DNA of 18,560 bases from Prevotella sp. UBA3675 (GCA_002372235.1 DFJI01000003.1:603-19162); one strand, 5' to 3'. Shown: positions 7,035 to 14,032, numbered from the stretch's first letter. Notes: generated by a model not told the origin, from the sequence alone. A program made the numbers and translations.

Positions 7035-7042
7035 CAAAATTA
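7035..7042 (-). promoter_or_regulatory. Promoter -7 element TAATTTTG for the lipoprotein
   Basis: The minus strand reads TAATTTTG, matching TAnnTTTG, 85 bp upstream of the lipoprotein start. Confidence 0.55.
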
Positions 7043-7074
7043 GTCATTTCCGCTAAAAATCCGTGAATTTTGTG

Positions 7075-7082
7075 TAACTTTG
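7075..7082 (+). promoter_or_regulatory. Promoter -7 element TAACTTTG for AraC
   Basis: TAACTTTG lies 76 bp ahead of the AraC start at 7159 and in the same repeat context as 2596-2603. The leader contains an eight-codon frame at 7104-7130. Confidence 0.6.
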
Positions 7083-7158
7083 TGCCTGATTTTAGGATGA
7101 TTTATGAATAAACAGGAGTATATCTATTAGGAAATAAATAAAACGACAAGCAAAAACG

Positions 7159-7971
7159 ATGAGCGATTTTGTACAGCATATCATCATTGACAACACACTG
7201 AAGAGAATCGGCGATGCTGCCTTTGCCGACTATCTCTGCCATGCCTATTGCTACGATGGGCATTGCACGTTTCAGCGCAACGGGCAGACGTTCCGTTTCG
7301 AGGCTGGCGACTGCATGATTATTGCCCGTAGGGGCGACTTGGTGATGAACCTGAAGGAAAGTGAGGACTTCCGTGTGGATGTCATCTACGTGACTCAGAA
7401 GTTCATCGAACTGAGCACACCCCAGTCGAACTATGGCATGCGTGGGCAGTTGTCATTATTCCAGAACCCCATCATGAAGCTAAAGCCTGAGCAGCAGGAG
7501 GTATGCCGTCTGAATTTCGAGGCCGTGAAACGACGGCTGAAGCAGACAGGACATTGCTTTCGCCACGATGCACTCAGGAATGCCGTGGAGTGTATGATTA
7601 TCGACTTCTTCGACTTCCATGCCCAGTTATATCCGGCAGACAAGATCAGCTCGCAGCAACATCAGCTGATGGAAGAGTTCATGGCGATGCTGGAACGTGG
7701 CGACTTCCGGCAGAATCGTGACATCGGCTACTATGCCGACAAACTCTGTGTCACATCGAAATATCTGAGCGAGGTCTGCAAGAAGGTAAGCGGTCTGCCT
7801 GCAGCATTCTGGATTACCCGCTACACGTCGCTCGACATCAGCCGATTGTTGCGTGACCGCAGCCTCTCGTTTACTGACATCAGCGATATGTTCGGCTTCT
7901 CTTCGCTGTCCCATTTCAGCCGATATGTGCAGACAAATTTAGGTGCTAAACCATCTGATTTCAGGGAGTAA
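7159..7971 (+). CDS. AraC-family regulator of the redox operon
   Basis: 270 residues. The N-terminal half is a cupin-like sensing domain (about 30-140), with FQRNGQTFRFEAGDCMIIAR being typical of AraC_binding sensors. The C-terminal half is a double HTH (about 170-270): IGYYADKLCVTSKYLSEVCK, then FTDISDMFGFSSLSHFSRYV and the ending LGAKPSDFRE. It heads a plus-strand cluster of flavin and NAD(P)H oxidoreductases. A 12-bp inverted repeat and a TACCTTTG promoter lie in the 128-bp gap to the first enzyme gene, so it is the likely regulator of 8100-13140. Similar AraC genes in this phylum often respond to redox or carbonyl stress; the signal here is inferred only. Confidence 0.92.
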   Translation: MSDFVQHIIIDNTLKRIGDAAFADYLCHAYCYDGHCTFQRNGQTFRFEAGDCMIIARRGDLVMNLKESEDFRVDVIYVTQKFIELSTPQSNYGMRGQLSLFQNPIMKLKPEQQEVCRLNFEAVKRRLKQTGHCFRHDALRNAVECMIIDFFDFHAQLYPADKISSQQHQLMEEFMAMLERGDFRQNRDIGYYADKLCVTSKYLSEVCKKVSGLPAAFWITRYTSLDISRLLRDRSLSFTDISDMFGFSSLSHFSRYVQTNLGAKPSDFRE

Positions 7972-8017
7972 TGACCCTATAAGGAAGCAGAAAAGTACGA
8001 AAGTCAGAATTTGGTAA

Positions 8018-8056
8018 AATCCCCCGAAAATTGTGTTAATGCAGTTTCGGGGGATT
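8018..8056. promoter_or_regulatory. Operator-like 12-bp inverted repeat
   Basis: AATCCCCCGAAA (8018-8029) and TTTCGGGGGATT (8045-8056) are perfect inverted arms around a 15-bp spacer. The right arm ends 4 bp before the TACCTTTG element, so the repeat covers the -33 region. No T-run follows, which argues against a terminator. Its position between AraC and its presumed target suggests the regulator's binding site. Confidence 0.55.
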
Positions 8057-8060
8057 GACG

Positions 8061-8068
8061 TACCTTTG
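8061..8068 (+). promoter_or_regulatory. Promoter -7 element TACCTTTG of the redox operon
   Basis: An exact TAnnTTTG match 31 bp before the flavodoxin start, directly downstream of the 12-bp inverted repeat. Confidence 0.7.
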
Positions 8069-8099
8069 CACCAGAAAACTTAAAAAAACAAGAAAGATT

Positions 8100-8618
8100 A
8101 TGGGAAAAGTATTGATTGCGTACTACTCTCGTCGCGGAGAGAACTATGTGAACGGAAGTATCAAGAACCTGAAGCTGGGTAATACTGAGGTGGTGGCCCA
8201 GAAGATCAAGGCATTGCTGCCCGATGCCGATGTATTCCAGATTGATACGACCTACGAATACTCAAAGTCGTACATGACCTGCATCGAGGAAGCCAAGCAG
8301 GAACTGCATGACCAGGCTCGTCCTGAAGTGAAGAACCCGCTGGAGTCAATCGATGAGTATGACACTATCATCCTCGGCTATCCCAACTGGTGGGGCACGA
8401 TGCCGATGGTGTGCTACACGTTCCTGGAGTTGTATGATTTCACGGGCAAGACCATCATTCCCTTCTGCACCAACGAAGGCTCGGGCATGGGCAGCAGTGT
8501 GCGATTCATCAAGAAACTCTGCCCTGGGGCAAACGTAGAGGACGGCACGCCCATACATGGAGCAGAGGCTGCCTATGCCGATAGCGAGGCTCGTGAGATC
8601 GCGGATATGGCAAAATAA
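8100..8618 (+). CDS. Flavodoxin (cytoplasmic)
   Basis: 172 residues of flavodoxin fold. The FMN phosphate loop follows the first strand (KVLIAYYSRRGENYV, residues 3-17), with GNTEVVAQKI after it. The 50s-type loop is IILGYPNWWGTMP and the later loop is IIPFCTNEGSGMGSS, as in the Flavodoxin_4-type proteins. No signal peptide is present, so it acts in the cytoplasm as an FMN electron carrier or reductase. The start is set at 8100 because the upstream in-frame ATG would overlap the promoter. It is the first enzyme gene after the AraC-linked promoter and is followed 34 bp later by the dehydrogenase. Confidence 0.9.
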   Translation: MGKVLIAYYSRRGENYVNGSIKNLKLGNTEVVAQKIKALLPDADVFQIDTTYEYSKSYMTCIEEAKQELHDQARPEVKNPLESIDEYDTIILGYPNWWGTMPMVCYTFLELYDFTGKTIIPFCTNEGSGMGSSVRFIKKLCPGANVEDGTPIHGAEAAYADSEAREIADMAK

Positions 8619-8652
8619 GTAAAACATAATAATAAGGTAAGGAACAAGAAAT

Positions 8653-9828
8653 ATGAGAGACTTTGTATTTGAGAACAAGACTAAGGTGTATTTTGGCAAG
8701 AATCAGTTGAACCACCTGCATGAGGAAGTGGCACGCTTCGGCAAGAAGGTGCTCGTTGTCTATGGCGGTGGAAGCATCAAGCGCATCGGACTCTACGACA
8801 AGGTGATGGCCGAACTCCAGCAGGCTGGCATGACGGTGTTTGAACTGCCGGGCGTAGAGCCGAATCCACATCATACGACGGTAAACAAAGGTGCTGCCAT
8901 CTGTAAGCAGGAGGGCATTGACGTACTGTTGGCTGTTGGTGGCGGTTCTACCATCGATGCCACCAAGGGCATTGCTGCCGCTGCTAAATATGAGGGCGAT
9001 GACGTGTGGGACTTGGTGACGGGCAAGGCATCGGTCAGCGAGACGCTGCCCTTCATCACGGTGCTCACCCTCTCTGCCACCGGCTCGGAGATGGATGGCG
9101 GCTGCGTCATCAGCAATGTGGAGACCAACGAGAAGTACGGCTACTTCGCCCCAGACAACAATCCCGACGTGTCGTTCCTCGACCCCACGAACACCTTCAC
9201 CGTCAGCCCATATCAGACAGCCAGCGGCAGTGCAGACATCATGTCGCACATCTTCGACGTGGCCTATTTCTCCAAGCAGCCGTCTATGGACATGCTGCGC
9301 CGCATGCAGGAGGAAGTGCTGCGGACGGTCGTTAAATACGCTCCCATTGCCGTCGGCAAGCCCGATGACTACGAGGCCCGTGCCAACCTGATGTGGGCTT
9401 CATCGTGGGCACTCAACGGATTCCTGTACGACGGTTATTTCCAGGCCACCGTCTGCCACTCAATGGAGCATGAGTTGTCGGCCTTCTACGACATCACCCA
9501 CGGTCACGGCCTGGCCATCCTCACTCCGCGCTGGCTCTCGTACATCCTCAACGAGGAAACAGCTCCCATTATCTGTCAGTTCGGCATGAACGTGCTGGAT
9601 GTGGACATGTCGCTGACCGTGATGGAGGGTGCCAAAGCCGCCATCAAGGCCCTCGAAGCCTTCTTCTTCGAGACACTCGGACTGAAGCCGCGCCTCTCAG
9701 ACCTCGGCATTGACGACAAGAACTTCGCCCTAATGGCCAAGAAAGCCTGCGGCCCCGAAGGAGTGCTCCACGGCTTCACCGACCTCACACCCGAAGATGT
9801 TGAGAAGATTTATAGAATGTGCTTATAA
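8653..9828 (+). CDS. Iron-type NAD(P)H-dependent alcohol/aldehyde dehydrogenase (YqhD-like)
   Basis: 391 residues, the normal length for the butanol dehydrogenase/YqhD branch of iron-containing alcohol dehydrogenases. The nucleotide-binding motif GGGSTIDATKG is at 96-106. The metal ligands follow the family pattern D195, H199, H269 and H283 (SGSADIMSH, then CHSMEHELSAFYDITHGHG). Such enzymes reduce toxic aldehydes (methylglyoxal, lipid aldehydes) or butyraldehyde using NADPH or NADH. GGG at 38-40 with S41 resembles the NADPH-preferring branch, but cofactor choice is inferred. It sits between two flavodoxin genes in one plus-strand operon, which supports a carbonyl or redox-stress role. Confidence 0.93.
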   Translation: MRDFVFENKTKVYFGKNQLNHLHEEVARFGKKVLVVYGGGSIKRIGLYDKVMAELQQAGMTVFELPGVEPNPHHTTVNKGAAICKQEGIDVLLAVGGGSTIDATKGIAAAAKYEGDDVWDLVTGKASVSETLPFITVLTLSATGSEMDGGCVISNVETNEKYGYFAPDNNPDVSFLDPTNTFTVSPYQTASGSADIMSHIFDVAYFSKQPSMDMLRRMQEEVLRTVVKYAPIAVGKPDDYEARANLMWASSWALNGFLYDGYFQATVCHSMEHELSAFYDITHGHGLAILTPRWLSYILNEETAPIICQFGMNVLDVDMSLTVMEGAKAAIKALEAFFFETLGLKPRLSDLGIDDKNFALMAKKACGPEGVLHGFTDLTPEDVEKIYRMCL

Positions 9829-9850
9829 CCCCTAATAAAGACAGAAAACA

Positions 9851-10513
9851 ATGAAGATATTCAAATTTATGATGGCTATTGCCGCATTGCTGACGGCTAC
9901 GGCATGTAATGGGAAAAAGGCGCAAGCCCCCCTGTCGTCCCCCGGGGGGGACACTATAGTCAGCGGACATAGTAATGAAGCCCCCTCGGGGGCCGTAGGG
10001 GGGGCTTCCCTCGTGGTGTTCTTCTCCCACGCTGGCGACAACTACTCTGTGGGCAACATCAAGGTGGGCAACACGAAGATCGTGGCCGACTACATCTCGG
10101 AGTTCACGGGGGCCGACCAGTTTGAAATCAAGACTAAGAAGTATGACGGCATGGCTTATAAGCCCCTGTGCGACCTCGCCAAGAAGGAACAGCAGAACGG
10201 CGAGTTGCCTCCGTTTGAGGGTTCAGTGGATGTGAAGAAATACGATGTCGTCTTCATCGGCGGTCCCGTCTGGTGGGGCACCTATCCGCAGGTGATGTTC
10301 ACCTTCTTCAAGAAGTACGACCTGAACGGCAAGACCATCATCCCCTTCACCACTCACGAAGGCTCCGGGCTCGGCAGTTGTGTGAAGGATGTGAAGAAAG
10401 TCTATCCGAAGGCCAACGTAGAGCAGGGGTTCAGCATCTATGGCCACGATGTGCGCACGGGTAAGGAGCGAGTAGAAAAGTGGTTGAAGAAGTTAGGTTA
10501 TCAAGGAAAGTAA
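9851..10513 (+). CDS. Lipoprotein flavodoxin
   Basis: 220 residues. A lipoprotein signal (MKIFKFMMAIAALLTATACN, acylated Cys at 19) is followed by a low-complexity linker (about 22-52) and a flavodoxin domain: ASLVVFFSHAGDNYSVGNIK, GNTKIVADYI, VVFIGGPVWWGTYP and IIPFTTHEGSGLGSC. Flavodoxins with export signals are common in Bacteroidales but odd, because FMN and an electron donor would be needed outside the cytoplasm. The linker DNA is a GC-rich palindromic element (9924-10007). The gene follows the dehydrogenase by 22 bp and precedes the SDR by 1 bp, so all are probably cotranscribed. Confidence 0.88.
   Translation: MKIFKFMMAIAALLTATACNGKKAQAPLSSPGGDTIVSGHSNEAPSGAVGGASLVVFFSHAGDNYSVGNIKVGNTKIVADYISEFTGADQFEIKTKKYDGMAYKPLCDLAKKEQQNGELPPFEGSVDVKKYDVVFIGGPVWWGTYPQVMFTFFKKYDLNGKTIIPFTTHEGSGLGSCVKDVKKVYPKANVEQGFSIYGHDVRTGKERVEKWLKKLGYQGK
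9924..10007. repeat. GC-rich palindromic element inside the flavodoxin coding region
   Basis: Outer arms AAGCCCCCC (9924-9932) and GGGGGGCTT (9999-10007) are complementary. Inside are TCCCCCGGGGGGGA (about 9938-9951) and GCCCCCTCGGGGGC (9980-9993), both self-complementary. The element resembles REP-like intergenic repeats but is read through in frame as linker residues. Its 84 bp equal 28 codons. Base composition differs sharply from the flanking gene. Confidence 0.65.
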
Positions 10514-10514
10514 T

Positions 10515-11351
10515 ATGGCAAAGCAAGTATCAGTATTAGTAGGTGCTGGCAGCATCGGACAGGCGATTATCCGCCGTGTGTCCGCTGGCAAGCACATTGT
10601 GTTGGCAGACTATAGTCTGGAACATGCCGAGCAGGCAGCGATGATGCTGGAAAACGCGGGTTTCGAGTGCTCCACTATAAAATGCGACCTTGGCTCGAAG
10701 GAAGACATTCTGAGGCTGGTGGAGTTCGCAACGAGCAAGGGCGAAGTAACGAATGTGGTGAATGCCGCCGGCGTGTCACCCTCACAGGCTCCCGTAGCAG
10801 AAATCTTGCGTGTAGATCTCTACGGAACAAGCGTACTATTGGAGGAGTTCGGCAAGGTGATAGCCGAAGGTGGCTCCTGCGTGATTATCTCCTCGCAAAG
10901 CGGCCATCGCCTGCCAGTCTTGCCGCAAGATCAGAACGATGCCTTGGCTATGACCCCAACTGATGAACTGTTGGAACTGCCGTTCCTGAAGGAAATCAAC
11001 GACACGCTGAAAGCCTATCAGTATTCGAAGCGCTCGAATGTGCTCCGCGTGATGTATGAGGCTACCCGTTGGGGCAAGCGCAATGCGACTATCAACAGCA
11101 TTTCTCCCGGCATCATCATCACACCGCTGGCCAACGACGAACTGCATGGCCCTCGCAAGGACGGCTATCTCCGGATGATAGAAGGCATGCCCGCCCGTCG
11201 TGCCGGAACGCCTGATGAAGTGGGCGACCTCGCTGAATTCCTGATGTCCTCACGTGGACGCTTCATCAGCGGAGCCGACTTCCTCATCGACGGTGGTTGC
11301 ACGGCCTCTTATTGGTACGGTGACCTTCAGTATCTAAAGGCTACACATTAA
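10515..11351 (+). CDS. Short-chain dehydrogenase/reductase
   Basis: 278 residues of classical SDR. The NAD(P) Rossmann motif VGAGSIGQAI is at 9-18, the NNAG-equivalent is VVNAAGV (81-87), the active-site serine lies in IISSQSG (124-130), and the YxxxK pair is Y168 and K172 (AYQYSK). The C-terminal SPGIIITPLANDE and FISGADFLIDGG are typical. It resembles the minus-strand SDR at 16285-17130, so the two clusters contain paralogues. Substrate is unknown. In this operon it probably reduces a carbonyl or quinone-like compound. It starts 1 bp after the flavodoxin stop. Confidence 0.92.
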   Translation: MAKQVSVLVGAGSIGQAIIRRVSAGKHIVLADYSLEHAEQAAMMLENAGFECSTIKCDLGSKEDILRLVEFATSKGEVTNVVNAAGVSPSQAPVAEILRVDLYGTSVLLEEFGKVIAEGGSCVIISSQSGHRLPVLPQDQNDALAMTPTDELLELPFLKEINDTLKAYQYSKRSNVLRVMYEATRWGKRNATINSISPGIIITPLANDELHGPRKDGYLRMIEGMPARRAGTPDEVGDLAEFLMSSRGRFISGADFLIDGGCTASYWYGDLQYLKATH

Positions 11352-11362
11352 GATATAAAGGT

Positions 11363-11617
11363 ATGAAGAAAATATTGACCATAGCCCTTACCTTCTGTGC
11401 ATTCATTGCGGCGATGGCATGTGGCAGCAATGACCCGGAGGTGGACGGAACGACTGGAGCCACCGAGCAGACAGGTGGTGAAGAAGGAACAGCCAAAGGT
11501 AAGATGCTCGTCATCTATTTCTCGCGGGCTGACGAGAACTGGCAGGTGGGTTATGTGGAGCGTGGCAACACGGAAACAAATACATCAAAAGATAAATTAT
11601 GGAGACTATCAAACTGA
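11363..11617 (+). pseudogene. Truncated lipoprotein flavodoxin
   Basis: 84 codons. A lipoprotein signal (MKKILTIALTFCAFIAAMAC, acylated Cys at 20), an acidic linker, and the first flavodoxin strand and FMN loop (KMLVIYFSRADENWQVGYV, then ERGNTE) are present. The family sequence then ends abruptly near 11575, is replaced by NTSKDKLWRLSN, and stops. About 100 or more residues of the flavodoxin fold are missing, so this is a 5' fragment left by a deletion joining it to the aldo/keto reductase. The frame overlaps the next gene's start by 19 bp, which keeps translation near that start. Confidence 0.8.
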
Positions 11618-12444
11618 CAAACGGAGTAGAGATGCCATCGCTGGGCTATGGCGTGTTTTTGGTGCCGCCTCAGGAGGCTGAGCGGTGTGTGACGGATGCA
11701 CTCGAAGTGGGCTATAGGCTCATCGATACGGCACAGGCTTACTATAACGAAGAGGGCGTGGGTGCTGCCATTGCGAAGAGCAACGTCCGGCGCGAGGACA
11801 TCTTCCTCGTGACGAAAGTGTGGATAAGTAACGCCGGTGAAGAAAAGGCCGCACGGAGCATTGACGAGAGCCTGCACAATTTGCAGACCGACTACATCGA
11901 CCTGCTGCTCATCCATCAGGCCTACGGCGACGTGTTCGGTTCGTGGCGGGCTATGGAGAAGGCTTACAAGGCGGGCAAAGTGCGTGCCATCGGTGTGTCG
12001 AACTTCCAGGCAGGACGTTTCTTCGACTTTGCTCATTATGTAGATGTGAAGCCGATGGTGAACCAGCTGCAATGCAACCCGATGATTCAGCAGACGGGCA
12101 TCGAGCCGCTGCTGGCAGAGACCGATACGAAGATGATGGCCTGGGGCCCGCTCGGCGGTCAGGGTGTGGAAGGCATCGTGAAGAGCGAACTGCTGGCAGG
12201 CATCGGAGCCAAATACGGAAAAAGTGCCGCACAGGTGGCTCTCCGATGGCTGACGCAACGCGGCATCGTGGCCATTCCCAAGTCGAGCCACAAGGAGCGC
12301 ATGGCGCAGAACCTCAATATCTTCGACTTCACGCTGGCACCAGAGGAAATGGCTCAGATAGCCACGATGAACCAACACGACGCAGGCACCATCAACTTCC
12401 AAGACCCGCAGTTTGTAAAACACTTAATCGAGACCTACGGATGA
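11599..12444 (+). CDS. Aldo/keto reductase
   Basis: 281 residues forming a full (alpha/beta)8 aldo/keto reductase of the AKR5-like branch. The catalytic tetrad is D43, Y48, K73 and H106 (LIDTAQAYYNEE, LVTKVW, LLLIHQ). The NADPH-binding C-terminal motif is AIPKSSHKERMAQNLNIFDF. It reduces aldehydes or ketones with NADPH in the cytoplasm. It lies in the plus-strand redox operon, overlapping the flavodoxin fragment at its 5' end, and is followed by a strong stem-loop before the FMN reductase. The remnant AKR copies at 14076 and 15929 come from a different paralogue. Confidence 0.93.
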   Translation: METIKLTNGVEMPSLGYGVFLVPPQEAERCVTDALEVGYRLIDTAQAYYNEEGVGAAIAKSNVRREDIFLVTKVWISNAGEEKAARSIDESLHNLQTDYIDLLLIHQAYGDVFGSWRAMEKAYKAGKVRAIGVSNFQAGRFFDFAHYVDVKPMVNQLQCNPMIQQTGIEPLLAETDTKMMAWGPLGGQGVEGIVKSELLAGIGAKYGKSAAQVALRWLTQRGIVAIPKSSHKERMAQNLNIFDFTLAPEEMAQIATMNQHDAGTINFQDPQFVKHLIETYG

Positions 12445-12500
12445 ACGTTTCGATTAAGCCATAGACAGAAAGCATGCTTTATGTTATGGCGGAGAAACGT
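12445..12500 (+). promoter_or_regulatory. Intercistronic stem-loop
   Basis: Nested arms ACGTTTC/GAAACGT (12445-12451, 12494-12500) and GCCATA/TATGGC (12458-12463, 12485-12490) enclose a 12-bp palindrome AAAGCATGCTTT (12469-12480). No T-run follows. It fills the gap between the aldo/keto reductase and the FMN reductase, where it could stabilise or process the mRNA or act as an operator. Confidence 0.5.
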
Positions 12501-12516
12501 CTAATGATGAAAAGAA

Positions 12517-13140
12517 ATGAAGGTATTACTGATTAACGGAAGCCCTCACGCTCACGGCTGTACCCATACGGCCCTGAGTGTGGTGGCTGATGAATTGCAA
12601 CGAAATGGCATCGAGACGGAGATTGTCCACGTCGGCCATAAGGACATCCGAGGGTGTATCGGATGCTACAAGTGTCGTGAACTGGGCCATTGCGTCTTTG
12701 ACAAGGATATGGTGAACGAAGTAGCCAGAAAGTTTGAGGAGGCCGATGGACTGGTGATTGGCTCGCCCGTGTATTATGCTGGGGCGAATGGTACACTAGT
12801 CTCGTTTCTCAACCGACTGTTCTTCTCCGCCTCGTTTGAGAAGCGTTTCAAGGTGGGTGCTGCCGTTGTCTCAGCCCGTCGCATGGGCACCACGGCCACG
12901 CTCGACCAACTGAACAAGTATTTCCTGCACGGTGAGATGCCCGTAGCCTCCAGCCGCTATTGGAATGCCGTGCATGGCAATTCACCAGAAGAAGTAATGA
13001 GAGATGAAGAAGGACTACAGACGATGCGTGTGTTGGGTCGCAACATGGCTTTTCTTATCCGTGCCATCCGTGCTGAGCGTGAGCGCAATGGCTTGCCAGA
13101 GCAGGAACCCCAGCGTATCGCAACAAGTTTTATCAGATAA
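12517..13140 (+). CDS. NAD(P)H-dependent FMN reductase/flavodoxin-family oxidoreductase
   Basis: 207 residues. The flavin loop INGSPHAHGCTHTAL is at 6-20, and a cysteine cluster GCIGCYKC (C47, C50, C53) follows, as in iron-sulfur flavoprotein-like and quinone reductase relatives. The second flavin loop is LVIGSPVYYAG. The C-terminus ends with the family-like IATSFIR, so the protein looks complete. It transfers hydride from NAD(P)H to FMN and then to quinones, nitro compounds or azo compounds. The cysteines could hold a cluster or only be structural, which I cannot decide. It is the last gene of the plus-strand redox operon. Confidence 0.9.
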   Translation: MKVLLINGSPHAHGCTHTALSVVADELQRNGIETEIVHVGHKDIRGCIGCYKCRELGHCVFDKDMVNEVARKFEEADGLVIGSPVYYAGANGTLVSFLNRLFFSASFEKRFKVGAAVVSARRMGTTATLDQLNKYFLHGEMPVASSRYWNAVHGNSPEEVMRDEEGLQTMRVLGRNMAFLIRAIRAERERNGLPEQEPQRIATSFIR

Positions 13141-13406
13141 TATTCGCGCCTCTAAGAGCGCAAATTTTCCAAAGAATAGAGCAATGGACGACAAACAGCA
13201 GATAGAAAGGCTGGAAATGATTCTCCTTTGTCAAAAACCGTAATGTTCTCTGATAAGAAAAGTGCTAAAAAGTATTGTGAAATTCTTTGGGAGAAATATC
13301 AGTATCCTTGGCCAGAGAACAGGCTTCAAAAAGATGGTATGCTATAATAGTGGCTAACTCTTGGAATCGTAGGGACAGGTTCATTGATTCACTCGATAAG
13401 TAACGA
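13141..13406 (+). other. Region with tiny frames, probably remnants of a lost gene
   Basis: ATG 13184 begins MDDKQQIERLEMILLCQKP and ends at TAA 13243. An overlapping ATG at 13243 begins MFSDKKSAKKYCEILWEKYQ and stops at 13347 (34 codons). Another frame through 13283-13403 reads REQASKRWYAIIVANSWNRR and ends LDK with TAA just before a terminator. The compositions look protein-like, so one gene broken by frameshifts is plausible. I recognise no family. Confidence 0.35.
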
Positions 13407-13460
13407 GAGCGGGAAGCCACACCGACATCCGTCGGCCTCGGCTTCCCGCTCGCTTTGTTT
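13407..13460 (+). terminator. Strong intrinsic terminator
   Basis: GAGCGGGAAGCC (13407-13418) pairs with GGCTTCCCGCTC (13440-13451). An inner stem pairs CCGAC with GTCGG (13422-13435), and GCTTTGTTT follows. It ends the plus-strand redox operon and also separates it from the converging MNT/HepT unit. Confidence 0.8.
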
Positions 13461-13473
13461 ATACACCTTTATA

Positions 13474-13650
13474 CTATAGTGCCTCAATCTCATCACGCCC
13501 CAGCCCCATTATCTTGCAAATCTCCTCTGTGTCGTAGCCGCGACGCTTCATCCGCTCGGCGGTCTGCACGAGGCTCTTGTGGGCTGCGGACTCGGAAATG
13601 ACCACCTCGCTGCGTTCCAGACGGTCGCGGTCTCTAACGGGTTCTCTCAT
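13474..13650 (-). pseudogene. Chimeric remnant: HepT start joined to Rpn-like C-terminus
   Basis: 58 codons. The first dozen residues (MREPVRDRDRLE) are the typical start of a HepT/DUF86 HEPN ribonuclease, and the ATG overlaps the end of the MNT gene by 17 nt, as in real MntA-HepT pairs. The rest (LVQTAERMKRRGYDTEEICK, then IMGLGRDEIEAL) resembles the C-terminal tail of Rpn/PD-(D/E)XK transposase-family proteins in this phylum. The catalytic HEPN core (RxxxxxH) is missing. I read it as a deletion fusion that leaves no active toxin. The Rpn link rests on motif resemblance only. Confidence 0.6.
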
Positions 13651-13930
13651 AAATCAGTTTCTTGTCTTGGTCTACACTTTCTCTTACTCTCGGGCGAAGC
13701 ATCTTCTCAGGAACGATGTCAACAGGGCGGTCGAGAATCTTCTCCAATTCACAAATCATTGCCGCATGTTTCAGCAGACTGACGCCTCCCTCGTCAAACT
13801 GCACGAGGATGTCAACATCGCTCAGTGGCGACTCATCGCCTCGGGCATACGATCCGAACAGCCATGCACGCTGAATGGGCTGAGTCTTGAAGTAGTTGGC
13901 AATCGTTTGTTGCATCGTCTGGGTACTCAT
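13634..13930 (-). CDS. MNT-type minimal nucleotidyltransferase (MntA-like antitoxin)
   Basis: 98 residues with the nucleotidyltransferase signature GSYARGDESPLSDVD (G26, S27 and D38-x-D40, fitting GSx10DxD) and a downstream DRPVDIVPEKMLR that fits the third acidic residue. In MntA-HepT systems this enzyme AMPylates and so inactivates the HEPN toxin encoded next to it. Here that toxin is reduced to a 5' stub, so this is an orphan antitoxin. The start at 13930 lies just downstream of TATCTTTG (13964-13957). A sequence element in front of the promoter is shared with the DUF3791 operon. Confidence 0.88.
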   Translation of the reverse strand: MSTQTMQQTIANYFKTQPIQRAWLFGSYARGDESPLSDVDILVQFDEGGVSLLKHAAMICELEKILDRPVDIVPEKMLRPRVRESVDQDKKLIYERTR

Positions 13931-13956
13931 AAGCGTATCGTTTTAGAATCTGGCGA

Positions 13957-13964
13957 CAAAGATA
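13957..13964 (-). promoter_or_regulatory. Promoter -7 element TATCTTTG of MNT gene
   Basis: The minus strand reads TATCTTTG, matching TAnnTTTG, 26 bp ahead of the ATG. Confidence 0.65.
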
Positions 13965-13980
13965 CAAAAAGTTTGCGAAA

Positions 13981-14032
13981 AATGCTCACTTTGCCTCCAC
14001 CTTATTATATATTATTAGGCGAAAAAGGCAAT
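13981..14032 (-). repeat. Shared upstream element, copy A (MNT operon)
   Basis: About 50 bp match 15483-15533 with small indels. Shared blocks are TCACTTTGCC, TTATATATTATT and CGAAA-n-AGGC. It lies 16 bp upstream of the MNT -7 element, and copy B lies 15 bp upstream of the DUF3791 -7 element. It could be a common operator or a common ancestral flank. Confidence 0.5.

Larger units (their letters stand above)
6996..7112. repeat. Divergent-promoter intergenic repeat, copy 2
   Basis: This is the second copy of the element at 2462-2633. It has the same CTTTTC-tgt-GAAAAG hairpin, the CGATTACGAGCGGCAAAATT block and the GTAACTTTGTGCC to ATGAATAAA block in the same order. It carries TAATTTTG (7042-7035, minus) and TAACTTTG (7075-7082, plus). 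After the shared ATGAATAAA, the plus frame reads a peptide MNKQEYIY and stops at 7130, suggesting the start of a lost gene. Confidence 0.7.

Noticed and set aside
8018..8056. Inverted repeat read as a terminator of the AraC gene
   Set aside because: No T-run follows, and the right arm ends 4 bp before a perfect -7 element, so an operator is the better reading.
8509..9249. 246-codon minus-strand open frame
   Set aside because: It lies antisense to the flavodoxin and dehydrogenase genes and has no recognisable domain.
11551..12423. 290-codon minus-strand open frame
   Set aside because: It is antisense to the aldo/keto reductase, whose catalytic residues are all intact, and its composition (His, Leu and Arg rich) is typical of a shadow frame.
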